A stretch of DNA of 60,000 bases from Owenia fusiformis (taxonomy: Eukaryota; Annelida; Polychaeta; Sabellida; Oweniidae), in assembly GCA_903813345.2 (NCBI GenBank), contig CAIIXF020000009.1, forward strand, positions 1,056,001-1,116,000, given 5' to 3'. This document shows positions 1 through 12,900 of this stretch, piece by piece. Within the stretch, counting starts at the first letter, position 1. Every line of letters begins with the position of its first letter. The notes beneath the pieces were generated by a model that made no database searches, had not been told where the DNA came from, and saw nothing but the letters and a program-made list of their open reading frames with translations. The position numbers were made by a program, and so were the translations under genes.

Positions 1-733
1 ACAAGTTTGTTCCAAGAACAATTGCTACTGGGGCTTACATCCTCCTGATGAAGTGTTACAGCATCCATTGCATTCTGAACAATGCACTCCCTGGGTGGCA
101 ATGAGGAAACATGGAATCATCAGTCCCTTTTGGTTCGAAGGTGACTGGGGACTTGCTATCATCATGAACAAGGACCAGTAAGTTCTCACCAAGTTTTGGA
201 GGTCACTAAGCACCAAAAGGGACATCTAAGGAGATAATTAAGCAGTGGTTTCAACAAGCCAATACCACCCCAACACTGCAAATGATATGCTGAAATGGTT
301 TAGGCAATGCTTTGGTGGTCAGCTCATCAGTTGCAGAATGCAAACCATATGGGCAGCTCATTCGCCTGATCTAAACCCCCCAAATTTTTATCTTTGAGGA
401 TTTCTCAAAGCCGATGTGTATACTGACAGGCCCCTAACAATCTTAAGAGGGCAATAACTACCCCAATATTTACCATCCACATTAATGTGTATAGGTAAGG
501 GTCATTAACAACTTTGTTCGCAGGATTCGTTTGTGCATAGAGAGAAGTGCCCACTTTGAGCATGTTTTGTAAAGGACTGTAGTTTTTGACACAATAAACA
601 GATTATCATCAAACTTTCAGAACGAAATTCTCATTGAATGAACTAAATAATTCTTAAATTTCAAGGCAAAATATGCAAAATTGACCGAGTAATTCAACTT
701 TCTTACGGTCCTGTTTTTTTTGGACACCCTGTA
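1..733 (+). mobile_element. Decayed Tc1/mariner-type transposon, 3' part
   Basis: Broken reading frames on the + strand around 315-430 translate to AAHSPDLNPPNFYL followed by GFLKADVYTDRPLTIL. This matches the SPDLNP-x-DF-x-LWG-x-LK block near the end of the DDE domain in Tc1/mariner-like transposases. Upstream fragments around 85-170 read like the region before it. Stops and frame changes show the copy is dead. The right end (about 708-733) has a run of T followed by GGACACCCTGTA, the form of a mariner-type terminal inverted repeat. The left end lies outside the window. The copy sits in an intron of the partial gene at 851-1997. Confidence 0.55.
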
Positions 734-850
734 GATGAATAAAACTGCACACCAAATGATGACGTAGCACGCACACCTTATTCGTTGTAAACATAAGGCT
801 ATAAGTGCGTCTGCGAAATATCTCTAACACTCTGATAATTATTCTTGTAG

Positions 851-1997
851 ATACAGAGTTTGATGAATAAGATCAGCGACTCAAAGGAGAATGAAGAACT
901 GGTAAATACACAAGAAATGGATTATAACATTAGAAGGGGATGTGCTTTTTAAATTGAGATTTCTTTATTTAATTTTGTAGATTTTTTATTACTTACTTAA
1001 TTTCATGTAGTTATAATTAATGCTGTAAGGGGAGATGTATTTTGATCTGGCCTTCCCTGCCAAATCTATTTCTATCAAGAGTTATTTATCAGATGAGAAA
1101 TAGTAAAATGCATTAAATGAACAAGATAAGTGGATGACATGCCTGTGTATTATCTTCATAGGTCGAGAAAATGGCACGAGAGAGTCAGCAACTGAAGAAG
1201 GATCTGTTTGAAGCCCAGGGCGTGATCACAGCACTGAGAAGGGAAAGTGAGGAGGCTGAGAGAAAAGTACGAGTACAAATTAATTATTATAATATGTTTC
1301 ATATAAGTTATCATTTTGTACTTTACACTAAGGTAATTACGAAAAATTACTAAGAACCACATGCAGAAATATAAATCTTTTCAAACTATTCTAAATTCAG
1401 AGTTTCAAGATATTTTCATCTGCTATCAGGTTGAATATGTATATGCCATGTTGATAATTTAGTCAACATATAATGACGAAAGAATAATAATTGGAACACG
1501 AAATGTCCAAGTTGAATAATGTAGCTTAAGTTGAATAATGTAATTCATTTTTTTATTTGCTAATATCTAATATTCTTCTTTATCATTTCTATGTACAGAT
1601 TGAAGAGCAAGCAGATAAAATAATGGAAATGAAGAGATCGGCGGATGAGGTACATTTTTCATAATATTTAATTACCAAGATGAGGATCATGGCACCACAC
1701 CGAATCAAACATGTGGAACCAATGTTATGAACTATTCTATGATTTAGCTCAAATGCCACATCCGTTTCCTTGAATTTTACATAATATTAAACTAGTTATT
1801 TGCATTTAGCAAATTGTAATATATTATACATTCTCAATACCCTATCTTGATTAACTGGTGCCATTATGACAACTGAACTCCTTGTTATCAATATTTTACA
1901 TGACATTTGTGTTTCTGTATAGGTCAGTCCTGCTCATTTAGATGCCATTACTTCCTATATCAGAAGTTTAAGCATGCAATATACTGAACAAGAATAG
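851..1997 (+). CDS. 3' end of a paralogue of the RING-nucleotidyltransferase gene (four last coding exons)
   Basis: Four exons, all phase 0, with good AG/GT borders: 851-901 (IQSLMNKISDSKENEEL), 1162-1266 (35 residues, heptad-like and rich in E, K and R), 1599-1649 (IEEQADKIMEMKRSADE) and 1923-1997 (VSPAHLDAITSYIRSLSMQY, then TEQE and a TAG stop). The exon order, phases, the GAG|gtacat donor before the last exon and the terminal peptide all match the last four exons of the gene at 15244-55658. I infer a tandem paralogue on the same strand whose N-terminal domains lie to the left of the window. The visible part would form a short coiled coil ending in a conserved tail of unknown role. A possible poly(A) signal AATAAA is at 2936-2941, though it is far downstream. 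Confidence 0.75.
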
Positions 1998-3796
1998 AAA
2001 CAGGTAGTATTGGTCTTTGTACTATTTTATCACTATTTCTATATTTGCTTTTCTATATTTTGCTTAAAATGACCGCTCTTTTGGTAGAACACCAGTGCAT
2101 ATACTGTATTTATGAGTACAAGAAGTAACTTGTTTTACAGGTTCAGAAAGAGACTGCTACAAACAATAAAGGACTAAACGAAAATAACTGTTCCAGGCAT
2201 CCATATGCAAGCAGGCAAACCTGACTTACAACTCAGCTGGGTGGCATTTACAGATACACATACACTGTATATTACTATAAACTTTCTACCAAAAAAGGAA
2301 AATAGAGCTCTAGATCACAGTGTTCAAGACTGTCGGCTAACGGATTAACTTACCATTTTATGACCAACTCATTTAAATGTGAATGGAATAGTGGCAGGTA
2401 CTATACATATAAATGAGTTATAGTCATTAATAATGTATTAGTCGTAGGTTTTATCAAAACTGGGCAGACATTTAATTTGACAGGTGATGTACATAATGCA
2501 ACATATTTTGCGACCAATGTTTTCGAGAAATTGTTAAAATTGTTTAAAATTGGCTAAAAGGGTGAATGCTGCATGAATATCGTTTTATATTTTAAGAAAT
2601 ATCTTCTTCATGCCAACTAAAGAATTGTAACCTGGGCAGTTCTAGCTAACTGAAAACCAAAAATCAAAGATATGACTACCATTTGATTATCACTTAGCAT
2701 AGCATATGTGGTTCTTTGAGATTTGATATTGGTATGAACAGTTCAAACATGAGCCAATAAATATCTTATTTCCTTTTTTTCAATTATAAAATGTGCTAAA
2801 CTAAGGTGAACTACGATTTGCTAGATTGTGCAAGGTCTTAAAATGTCTATAGAAATGAAACTTATTTATTTAATAGTAAGCAAATAATTGTATTGGAATT
2901 TGTATTTGCACTGAGAAACGTTTTTATATACATACAATAAAATTGTAATACAATACTTCAGTGAATCTTATTCTTAGTCTAATATATGATCTTTATCTAA
3001 TAAATAATATCCTCATTTAAAAGCACCTGTCAAATAAGCATGTAGGATATTGTAGCCAAATAATGACATTTATCCTATGCCAAGTAGAGTTTTAGGGAGA
3101 TAAGTTGGTAAGATATATCACGTATCCTGAACCTCCATATCTCCCGCTTCGATGCATATCTTCCCGCTTCCGGTGCATATCTTCCCGCTTCCGGTAATGC
3201 AATAAAATGACTTTGCATATGAATGATTTGTTTATTTTTACACCTTGTTGTACTATTGAAATGGCCATATGCCCCTGAAAACTCTACTTGGTATAGGATA
3301 AAGCAGTTATGTACGGTCGGTTTGGATATTGGGTTCATCCCTCGTGAGATATGCACATCTACCTTCGGTCCCTATGGTCCCTCAGGTAGATATGCATATC
3401 TCCCTCTGGATAAACCCCATATCCAAAACCTCCCATTACATAACCCTTATTTATATCGGAGATCATGGATATCTCTAGACCATGCGGATAGTTGTGTCCT
3501 TTAGGATTTTTCCCCAAGTTATGTCTCCAAACTCCAACGGGAAAGTACAAACGATGGTAACAAAACACAACAAGAAAAAGGAAACACCTTAAGAAGAGTA
3601 CACCAGTCATAAGGGAAACAAACTCAGCCTATCCAAAATGATAATCTAACCTTAAAAGAAACTTGTGACCCCTCGCCCACCATATTCGTACCAATATCAT
3701 AGCCAAAGACCATAAGGCCAAGGGACATTTCATTCATACTCAAGTCATTACAAAGCATGTTGAAGAATAAATTTTAAATAAAATGATTGCCAATAC
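1998..3796. other. Intergenic/3' flank, no gene seen
   Basis: AT-rich sequence after the stop of the upstream paralogue. It probably includes its 3' untranslated region. The only structure seen is the inverted repeat at 3072-3303 and the pyrimidine-rich short repeats beside it. No ORF here resembles a protein. Confidence 0.4.
3072..3303. repeat. Inverted repeat with GATATGCATATCTCCC-type palindromes
   Basis: TATCCTATGCCAAGTAGAG at 3072 is answered by its inverted copy CTCTACTTGGTATAGGATA at about 3285-3303. Between and beyond lie repeated ATATCTTCCCGCTTCCGGT units (3150-3195) and AGATATGCATATCTCCC (about 3388-3404). The phrase ATCCTGAACCTCCATAT recurs, diverged, near 54785 and 58705, so this is probably a dispersed foldback/MITE family. 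Confidence 0.5.
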
Positions 3797-3956
3797 TCAT
3801 AACATCAAAATAGTTGAAGATACCTGAGTACTCATGCCAGACATAGAGGTTCTTGTACTCGTACATGTACCTTTGAACGATTTTCCATTCTTGATGAGCT
3901 TTGATAATTCTTCTTTATCGAGTCGAAGATTACTAAGCAAATATACAAAAGACATA
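3797..3956 (-). CDS. GGCX: Probable last exon of GGCX
   Basis: After acceptor TTTTTAAG the first base completes the AG left by exon 9713-9893 to give serine. The sequence then runs [20 protein letters not shown] to a TGA stop at 3797-3799. The phase matches, and a hydrophobic/Leu-Arg stretch follows the FTFTR segment as in other carboxylases. The intron would be 5.8 kb and would carry the 69-bp minisatellite. An in-frame CAG|GTATCT just before the stop could instead be a donor to a further exon. Confidence 0.45.
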
Positions 3957-6900
3957 CTTAAAAACTACAGAACTGACACATTCACCACTTGATTGCAATT
4001 ATAAAACAACAACTATTATCTTTAGACACATTGTGCAATGCTAACGCGGGAATGCTAATTCTAAGATCCAATCACGAAAACAGTTGCTTAATGTCACCAC
4101 TTTATTTGATGTGACATAGTAAAATCTCAAAACTAATCAAATACAAACATTTCCATGGCGATCACAATTTATTGTGAATATAACAACACACAACATATAG
4201 CAATTTAAAGCTTGATATACATAATGATATGTCAAACATTACTGTACAACACAAACATGTACAATGGAGACCTAAATAGGCCAAGTCAAAAATAAATTCT
4301 GGATACATGTTTGATTATACTCTTGAGTAATTCTTAAAGGCAGAATCTGATCTATAGGGGGTGAAAAAATTACAAGCAACATGGATAATTGACCTACCAA
4401 TCTACTCCTTACAATATCAAATACAATATCTCCCACAAAAGATTCACAATATGTTATAAATTGGTGAAGTTATTAATGATTCAAAGTGCAAAAATGAGTG
4501 AAAATGTTTAAATTCTCCCAAATAATAAGAATGGTAACCATTCTTATAGAAAAATAATACATTATTGTAAAAATCTTTAGTTTTCCTGGAATTAAGTATG
4601 CACTTTTGTGATTTTTAGAAAATAGACATGACAAGGAATGACATGAGCCAAAAATATTCTAAAATTGAAACAATTATTTGTTTAGCCTGCTCGCTATATC
4701 TGATTCTCTCTTAAATATTCATGAACATCAATAAATATGACATAAGATATTACAATAGTTTGCAAGGATTATAATTACAAAAGCTTTGCAATCCATTTGC
4801 CTTATTATATATGACATAAGATATTACAAAAGTTTGCAATGATTATAATTTAAAAAGCTTTGCAATATATTTGCCTTATCATATATGACATAAGATATTA
4901 CAATAGTTTGCAAGGATTATAATTACAAAAGCTTTGCAATCTATTTGCATTATTTTCTTCTAAAATTGGAATGTTTTTTATTAAAATATAAAGTGGGGTA
5001 TGTGTACATATTTGGTTTTCAAATATGGAGACATAAAACATATTTGGTAAATAAGATATAAGAGAATACACTAAACTGCACAAACAAAGTAATCATTTAC
5101 TTATATTACTTATGGAATGCTTACAGTTTTGATATAAATGCCTTGCAAGAATTGATATTTGATTGAAATTGTAGTGAAACACTTTAGCCACTACACAGAT
5201 AATATGTACTGGCGACAGTTAACAAGGCATATGTTCCACATAATGTCAACGTTTGTTACAGATGCCAAATGCTAAATTGTTAGACCAAATGCCAGATACA
5301 AATCAGTGGTTGTAGCAATATGTGGTGATTCATTATATTTTTTAATTACAACATCTTTACAAAACTAATTTTAGATGCCAACTCAACATGCATTTGAAGC
5401 AATAAGACACACATATGTCTTCATAAGCCACTTTATTGATCCATCTAATGTACAATCCATTCTAAACGTATACAATTTGCAAAACGATATTTCTCAAAAT
5501 CCATTACACCTTATCACTGGTCCCAACCTGGTTTTAAAGATGTTCTGTCGTATAGCAAAATGGATAAAGTTCCATAGGAGGAAACCTTTTATTGTCATAA
5601 TTTATACCAAGAAGGAGTTGATTTTTATCTCTATGTTAATGAAAACATTTGGTTACTGAAAAGCATATCAGTTAGGACCCCATCCAAGAGCTCCAATAAT
5701 CAAGTAAGAAACCCCTCACTTTGGCAACCAGTACATTTGCTTGCATTGTTAACGTTCAACACAGCGTAACCAAGATATTATGAAAGTCACCAGATGAAGT
5801 CCTTCTGGCTGAAATGAGAGAATTCCAGGCAAATTTTCACTCGATTATTCGAGCTGCTGGATATATTTTCAAATGACTGACAAGCTTTTCAGTAACCTGA
5901 GTTACTGTAACACACGGGTAAAATATTTGGATACAAATAAACTTCTTTGTTTAACGGAAATTTATCCATTTTGTTATAAAGATGTGACATCTTTATAACA
6001 AGTGGGGACCAGTGGTAATGCCTATGATTTGTTTGGCCTTGTCAAATTCAAATGATGTAGTCAAAAGTACATAACCTTTAACTCGATTGTTTCTCTGGTG
6101 TATATTATTATGGCAAAGCACACATATTGTTACATGTAGATATATACTTGTATAAAAAGTCAGATCTATGTAAATACATATATCCAAAACTATATTTATA
6201 AGATCTTATATGGTGTTCAGCTGCATCTGCTTTACAATGAAGTTACTGAATTAAGATTAAAATTTTGTGATGGCTTTTCCTGAAATATATTATGTATGCA
6301 TGAATAAATACATGTTTAACCCTTTTTGTTAGAAAGTCTTGAAATGTTCAGATTAGATTCATTGGTATTGTTTCTCCTTGGTCATTATATAATAGATAGA
6401 ACTATATATAATTATTCAATCTATTAAAAGATAATCCCTTAGCGCTATTTGGATTTTTTACAAGGCTTATATAAGCAAATTAGTTCCAGTTTACATACAA
6501 TCACACACCATTTAGAATTATCTTGGAGGAAAATGATTTGTGATATGTTATACATAAGATTTACATAAACAGCATTGCGGTAGTCACACAGCATTAAGCT
6601 AGCTGGCTCTGATCAATTAATTATCATATATAGATAACATGAAATGACTGACAATTGCTTATCATACGCAATACAATGGGGGAATTGGTTGCCATATGTT
6701 TGTGGTAAATATAGAAGAATTTAAAATAAAAATGTCATTATATTATTTTTAAGAAATAATCTTTCAATGAATATTTTGGAAGTTAAGTCACTGGCCAAAT
6801 AGTACTAATCACATGGAAACTTAATTTTCCTGACCCTTTTACATTTGCCTCCCCTATTGACAATTGCCTCACATATTGACATTTCCCTCACATATTGACA

Positions 6901-9900
6901 ATTGCCTCACATATTGACAATTGCATCACTTATTGACAATTGCATCACATATTGACATTTGCCTCACATATTGACATTTCCCTCACATATTGACAATTGC
7001 CTAACATATTGACTATTGCCTCACCTATTGACAATTGTCTCACATATTGACAATTGCATCACCTAAAGACAATTGCCTCACCTGTTGTAAGTTCAAGGTT
7101 ACATCCTTGGATAGCATTAATACTAAATAGTCAAATGGCCAGTTTTGGCAGTTACATTGTTTATTTTAATTATGTAGTATATTCAATACTGGACTCCATT
7201 ATAAAATCATCTGGCATTAAAATGTCTTGGGTGTACTCAAATGTTGTCCTTTGTGGTAGTAATATCTTGGGTTTCAACTATGTAGTATAATCAATGCTCG
7301 ACTCCATTATAAAATCATTTGGCATTAAAATGTCTTGGGTGTACTCAAATGTTGTCCTTTGTGGTAGTAATATCTTGGGTTTCAACTATGTAGTATAATC
7401 AATGCTCGACTCCATTATAAAATCATTTGGCATTAAAATGTCTTGGGTGTACTCAAATGTTGTTCCATTAAATATGCTTCTAATTGCAATCCATGTCATC
7501 TGAATGCTGCAATGTAAATATATGTTGTATGTACATGGAGGTTTGAATGAGGGGATGTCTCATGTCATCTGAATGCTGCAATGTAAATATATGTTGTATG
7601 TACATGGAGGTTTGAGTGATGAGATGTCTCATGTCATCTGAATGCTACAATGTAAATATATGTTGTATGTACATGGAGGTTTATATGAGGGGATGTCTCA
7701 TGTCATCTGAATGCTGCAATGTAAATATATGTTGTATGTACATGGAGGTTTGAGTGATGAGATGTCTCATGTCATCTGAATGCTGCAATGTAAATATATG
7801 TTGTATGTACATGGAGGTTTGAATGAGGGGATGTCTCATGTCATCTGAATGCTGCAATGTAAATATATGTTGTATGTACATGGAGGTTTGAGTGATGAGA
7901 TGTCTCATGTCATCTGAATGCTGCAATGTAAATATATGTTGTATGTACATGGAGGTTTGAGTGATGAGATGTCTCATGTCATCTGAATGCTACAATGTAA
8001 ATATAGTTGTATGTACATGGAGGTTTGAGTGATGAGATGTCTCATGTCATCTGAATGCTACAATGTAAATATATGTTGTATGTACATGCAGGTTTGAATG
8101 AGGGGATGTCTCATGTCATCTGAATGCTGCAATGTAAATATATGTTGTATGTACATGCAGGTTTGAATGATGGGATGCCCCATGTCATCTGAACGCTGCA
8201 ATGTAAATATATGTTGTATGTACATGCAGGTTTGAGTGAGGGAATGTCTCATGTCATCTGAATGCTGCAATGTAAATATATGTTGTATGTACATGGAGGT
8301 TTGAGTGAGGGAATGTCTCATGTCATCTGAATGCTGCAATGTAAATATATGTTGTATGTACATGGAGGTTTGAATGAGGGGATGTATCATGTCATCTGAA
8401 TGCTGCAATGTAAATATATATTGTATGTACATGGAAGTTTGAGTGATGAGATGTCTCATGTCATCTGAATGCTGCAATGTAAATATATGTTGTATGTACA
8501 TGCAGGTTTGAGTGATGGGATGTCCCATGTCATCTGAATGCTGCAATGTAAATATATGTTGTATGTACATGCAGGTTTGAATGAGGGGATGTCTCATGTC
8601 ATCTGAATGCTGCAATGTAAATATATGTTGTATGTACATGGAGGTTTGAGTGATGGGATGTCCCATGTCATCTGAATGCTGCAATGTAAATATATGTTGT
8701 ATGTACATGCAGGTTTGAATGAGGGGATGTCTCATGTCATCTGAATGCTGCAATGTAAATATATGTTGTATGTACATGGAGGTTTGAGTGATGGGATGTC
8801 TCATGTCATCTGAATGCTGCAATGTAAATATATGTTGTATGTACATAGAGGTTTGAATGAGGGAATGTCTCGTGTCATCTGAATGCTGCAATGTAAATAT
8901 ATGTTGTGTGTACATGGAGGCTTGAATGAGGGGATGTCTCATGTCATCTGAATGCTGCAATGTAAATATATGTTGTATGTAAACAAAGGTTTGAATGATG
9001 GGATGTCTCATGTCATCTGAATGCTGCAATGTAAATATATGTTGTATGTACATAGAGGTTTGAATGAGGGAATGTCTCGTGTCATCTGAATGCTGCAATG
9101 TAAATATATGTTGTATGTACATGCAGGTTTGAGTGATGAGATGTCGCATGTCGTCTGAATGCTGCAATGTAAATATATGTTGTATGTACATGGAGATTTG
9201 AGTGATGGGATGTCTCATGTCATCTGAATGCTGTATGTAAATATATGTTGTATGTTCATGGAGGTTTGAGTGATGGGATGTCTCATGTCATCTGAATGCT
9301 GCAATGTAAATATATGTTGAATGTACATGGAGGTTTGAATGAGGGGATGTCTCATGACAACTGAATAAAGGTTCCATGGCTTACGCAGTATGAATAATCT
9401 ATTCCACAGATATGACATATTCCAAGGTAGTATCTTCTCCTTATATGAAATGCATAATAAACATGTACAGAGGTAAACATATGAAAAGTCAATTGTGCGA
9501 AAAATAAAACACTTCTAGGGAACAATGTGGACATGTGCAGATGAACTTTTCTTTAAAAAATCAGAGAAAAACTATATGCATATAGCAAATGCATAGAGAA
9601 ATGTGAAAATATCAGAAAAATGGTATTTGATTTATCATTCTGAGGGAAAGAGTCCTTTATATCCCTTGAAATTTGTTCAACTGCATACCAAGCTTGATAC
9701 TTAAACACATACCTTCTTGTAAAAGTAAAATATTTTTTGAGCCAGAACTCTTTAGTAGCCAGCCATATATTCTGCAGTGTTGATTTCTGTGCTTTTTGTA
9801 TGAAACCCTCCCGCTCTCGTATAGTAGCACAATAAGCAAGTGTAAGTTGGTCATCAGTCTTTCTTGCTTCTACTTCTGCTTCGTCAAGAGCAGCTACATC

Positions 9901-12900
9901 AACAATATTAATATGTACATATAATTAATGTTTTATATTCATTCTCTTTGGATTTTCAAAATCAATAACAAACTCAGAACAAAGAATAGGGCAATTTCGA
10001 TTAGATATTGCTTGATATCTAAAATGTCTCATTCTGAAGTAATGATATGTGTCTATGTGGGTTTAAATTCATAAAACAAATAACTAAACCCACTAAACCA
10101 TTAAATAAAACACATGCCTGTTAGATTGAAATCTTCTCTCCCTTCACTAAGTTCATCCTCAAACTTGGTAACATTTTTGATATACTGGTTCTCTGTAGTA
10201 TTAACAAATATGTACATATAACAGCTAGGAGTGTCTGAGACTGTTGTCACAAGATGGTATGCATCTGCAGGTAGCTGAAATGAAAGCATACTCTGTACAA
10301 CTTTAAAAGACAAATAATCTAAACCATATCTAATTCGATGTCCTGCTCCTCCATAGTTCAAGCAACACTTTGCCATATTTGCAGTCATGATGAGAAACTA
10401 TTATGGTAGAAGTTCCTTTGAACTTTGCAAGAAATAACACTAGTTGGCAAACTTTTAAGAATGTCTAAACAGGTGACCTCAATCACACTTATACAAGCCA
10501 GATCATTGCAAAGGAAGCATGAAACCACAAGTGGTCAAAGTAAGTGTTTGTTTAAGGGTATGTTTACTGTATGGTAAAAGAGTGTCACCAAAGTTCAATT
10601 TATCATTAAAAACATTCATGTGTTTTTTACTACTATATTCTGATGTGCTGCATAATTAACAGTTTTTGAGAAGATTTAAAATCCAAAATAAATCTTATTT
10701 TAATTAAAAATGAATGGATGTGAACACTACACTCATAACAATTTTAAATCCGTATAGATTATTTCAAAAACCTTACCTGCATACTCTGATTGACTGTAAG
10801 TGTTACATTTCTGTTGTTGTCATCCACCAAAGTGACCTTGACCTCTCCATGTAGCACTGTTATACTCGTATTGCCAAGATCAGGTTGAACATAGTTCTCA
10901 AGATAAAGACCTGTCAACAGAAATGTAAATAGAACTGTAATAAATGTTAACACCTTGCAGAAGAAGCCATCTATCTGTATTAGTTCACAGGAAATCCTTA
11001 TTGCAATATTCTTGTGAAACACACATATAAAGTACTGTAAGTTAATAAGTATGACCCTTATTCAAAGAATCTATGAATGTAAAAATTGTCCTTTGAGATT
11101 TTCCATTTTCCTTTTGTCAAAGGAAGATTATGATCATCATCCAATATTTCGATTAGTCTAAAGGAAAACAAGAACACAAATGTGTACAATATGTCCCCAC
11201 CAAGTGGTGATCCCGTGAAATGGTTATCCTGAAAATGAGTAGACAAGACTTTACCAACACAATTTGAGGACGGAAAATCCAAAGTGGCCACCTTAAAATT
11301 TACCCAGAATGCCAAAAATTTAGTCAGTTCTAGATTTTCATACTAAGAACCACCCCTGAAAATTTGAAATTGATCCGTCACACAGTTAACCAGAAAACAT
11401 GTAAACAAGACTTTACAGACAAAATTTCAGGATGGAAAATCCAAAATGGCTGCCTTGACATTTACCCAGAATGTCAAAAAACTAATCTGTTTGTAGATTT
11501 TCATACTAAGAATCATCCCTGAAAATATGAAATTGATCTACCAAACGGTTCACCCGAAAACGGGTAGACAAGACTTTACAGACAAGATTTTAGGACAGAA
11601 AATCCAAAATGGCTGCCTTAACATTTACACAGAATGCAAAAAAACTAATCAGATGTAGATTTTCATATGAAGAATCATCCCTGAAAATTTGAAATTGATC
11701 TATCAAACCGTTCACCTAAGAACGCTTAGACAAGACTTTACAGGCAAGATTTTAAGACGGAAAATCCAAAATGGCTGCCTTGACATTTACCCAGAATGCA
11801 AAAAAACTAATCAGTTCTAGATTTTCATACTAAGAATCATTCCTGAAAATTTGAAATTGATCTACCATACAGTTCACCTGAAAACGAGTAGACAAGACTT
11901 TACAGACAAGATTTTAGGACGGAAAATCCAAAATGGCTGCCTTGACATTTACCCAGAATGCCAAAAAACTAATGAGATCTAGATTTTTATACTAAGAATC
12001 ATCCCTGAAAATTTGAAATTGATCCACCAAATGGTTCACCTGAAAACACGCAGACAAGACTTCACAGACAAGATTTTAGGACGGAAAATCCAAAATGGCT
12101 GCCTTGGCATTTACCCAGAATGCCAAAAAACTAATGAGATCTAGATTTTTATACTAAGAATCATCCCTGAAAATTTGAAATTGATCCACCAAACGGTTCA
12201 CCTGAAAACGCGCAGACAAGACTTCACAGACAAGATTTTAGGACCGAAAAATCCAAAATGGCCGACAATAAAAAAGTCCTTATGAGTTTTTGCTGATTTC
12301 TTTTTACAAAATTATCACATATAACTACTGTTAACAATAAAGTAGGCTTTTACAACAAAGTGCATCTGAAATTATTTATAAAGCTACTAAATAGTTAAAG
12401 TATGAAAACTCAAAAACACCATTCAATATGATACAAAGTATTATCGCGCGCTAACTTTTCTTAGGACATTCAAAATGGCTGACACGACTGAGCTAGCAGG
12501 TCCAAAACCTAATCAGATCTAGAATGAAGTGAGCTGAACAAGATGTTAAAGTTTTAAAAGCAACTGTGAAGCAGTTTTTCTTAAAGTTTGCAGACAAGGA
12601 TTTTAGCATTTGACTTCAAAATGGCCGACAGGAAGTAGGTTTCGAGTTAAATTTTTTTCATCCACATCTATAGGCACTCATAAGTTATCCCTGAAAATTT
12701 GAAGGTGATATCTGTAGCGGTTTTGGAGAAAACTCCCGGACGTACGGACGGACAGACAGACGGACGGACAGACGGACGGACAGACGGACGCGCCTAGGCC
12801 GACAATATGGCCCCACACTATGTGGTGGGGACATAATAAAAGCCTTTTGTGATACTAAAATACATTTGACAAACTTACCAGGAAAATCAGCTACAAAGAC

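Noticed and set aside
8058-9218. 386-codon open frame on the minus strand as a repeat protein gene
   Set aside because: It is exactly the 69-bp minisatellite. Unit changes do not favour silent sites, a deletion breaks the frame at about 8006, and it lies within an intron.
7493-9362. CRISPR-like array
   Set aside because: The repeats are directly joined 69-bp units without unique spacers, and the window is animal nuclear DNA.
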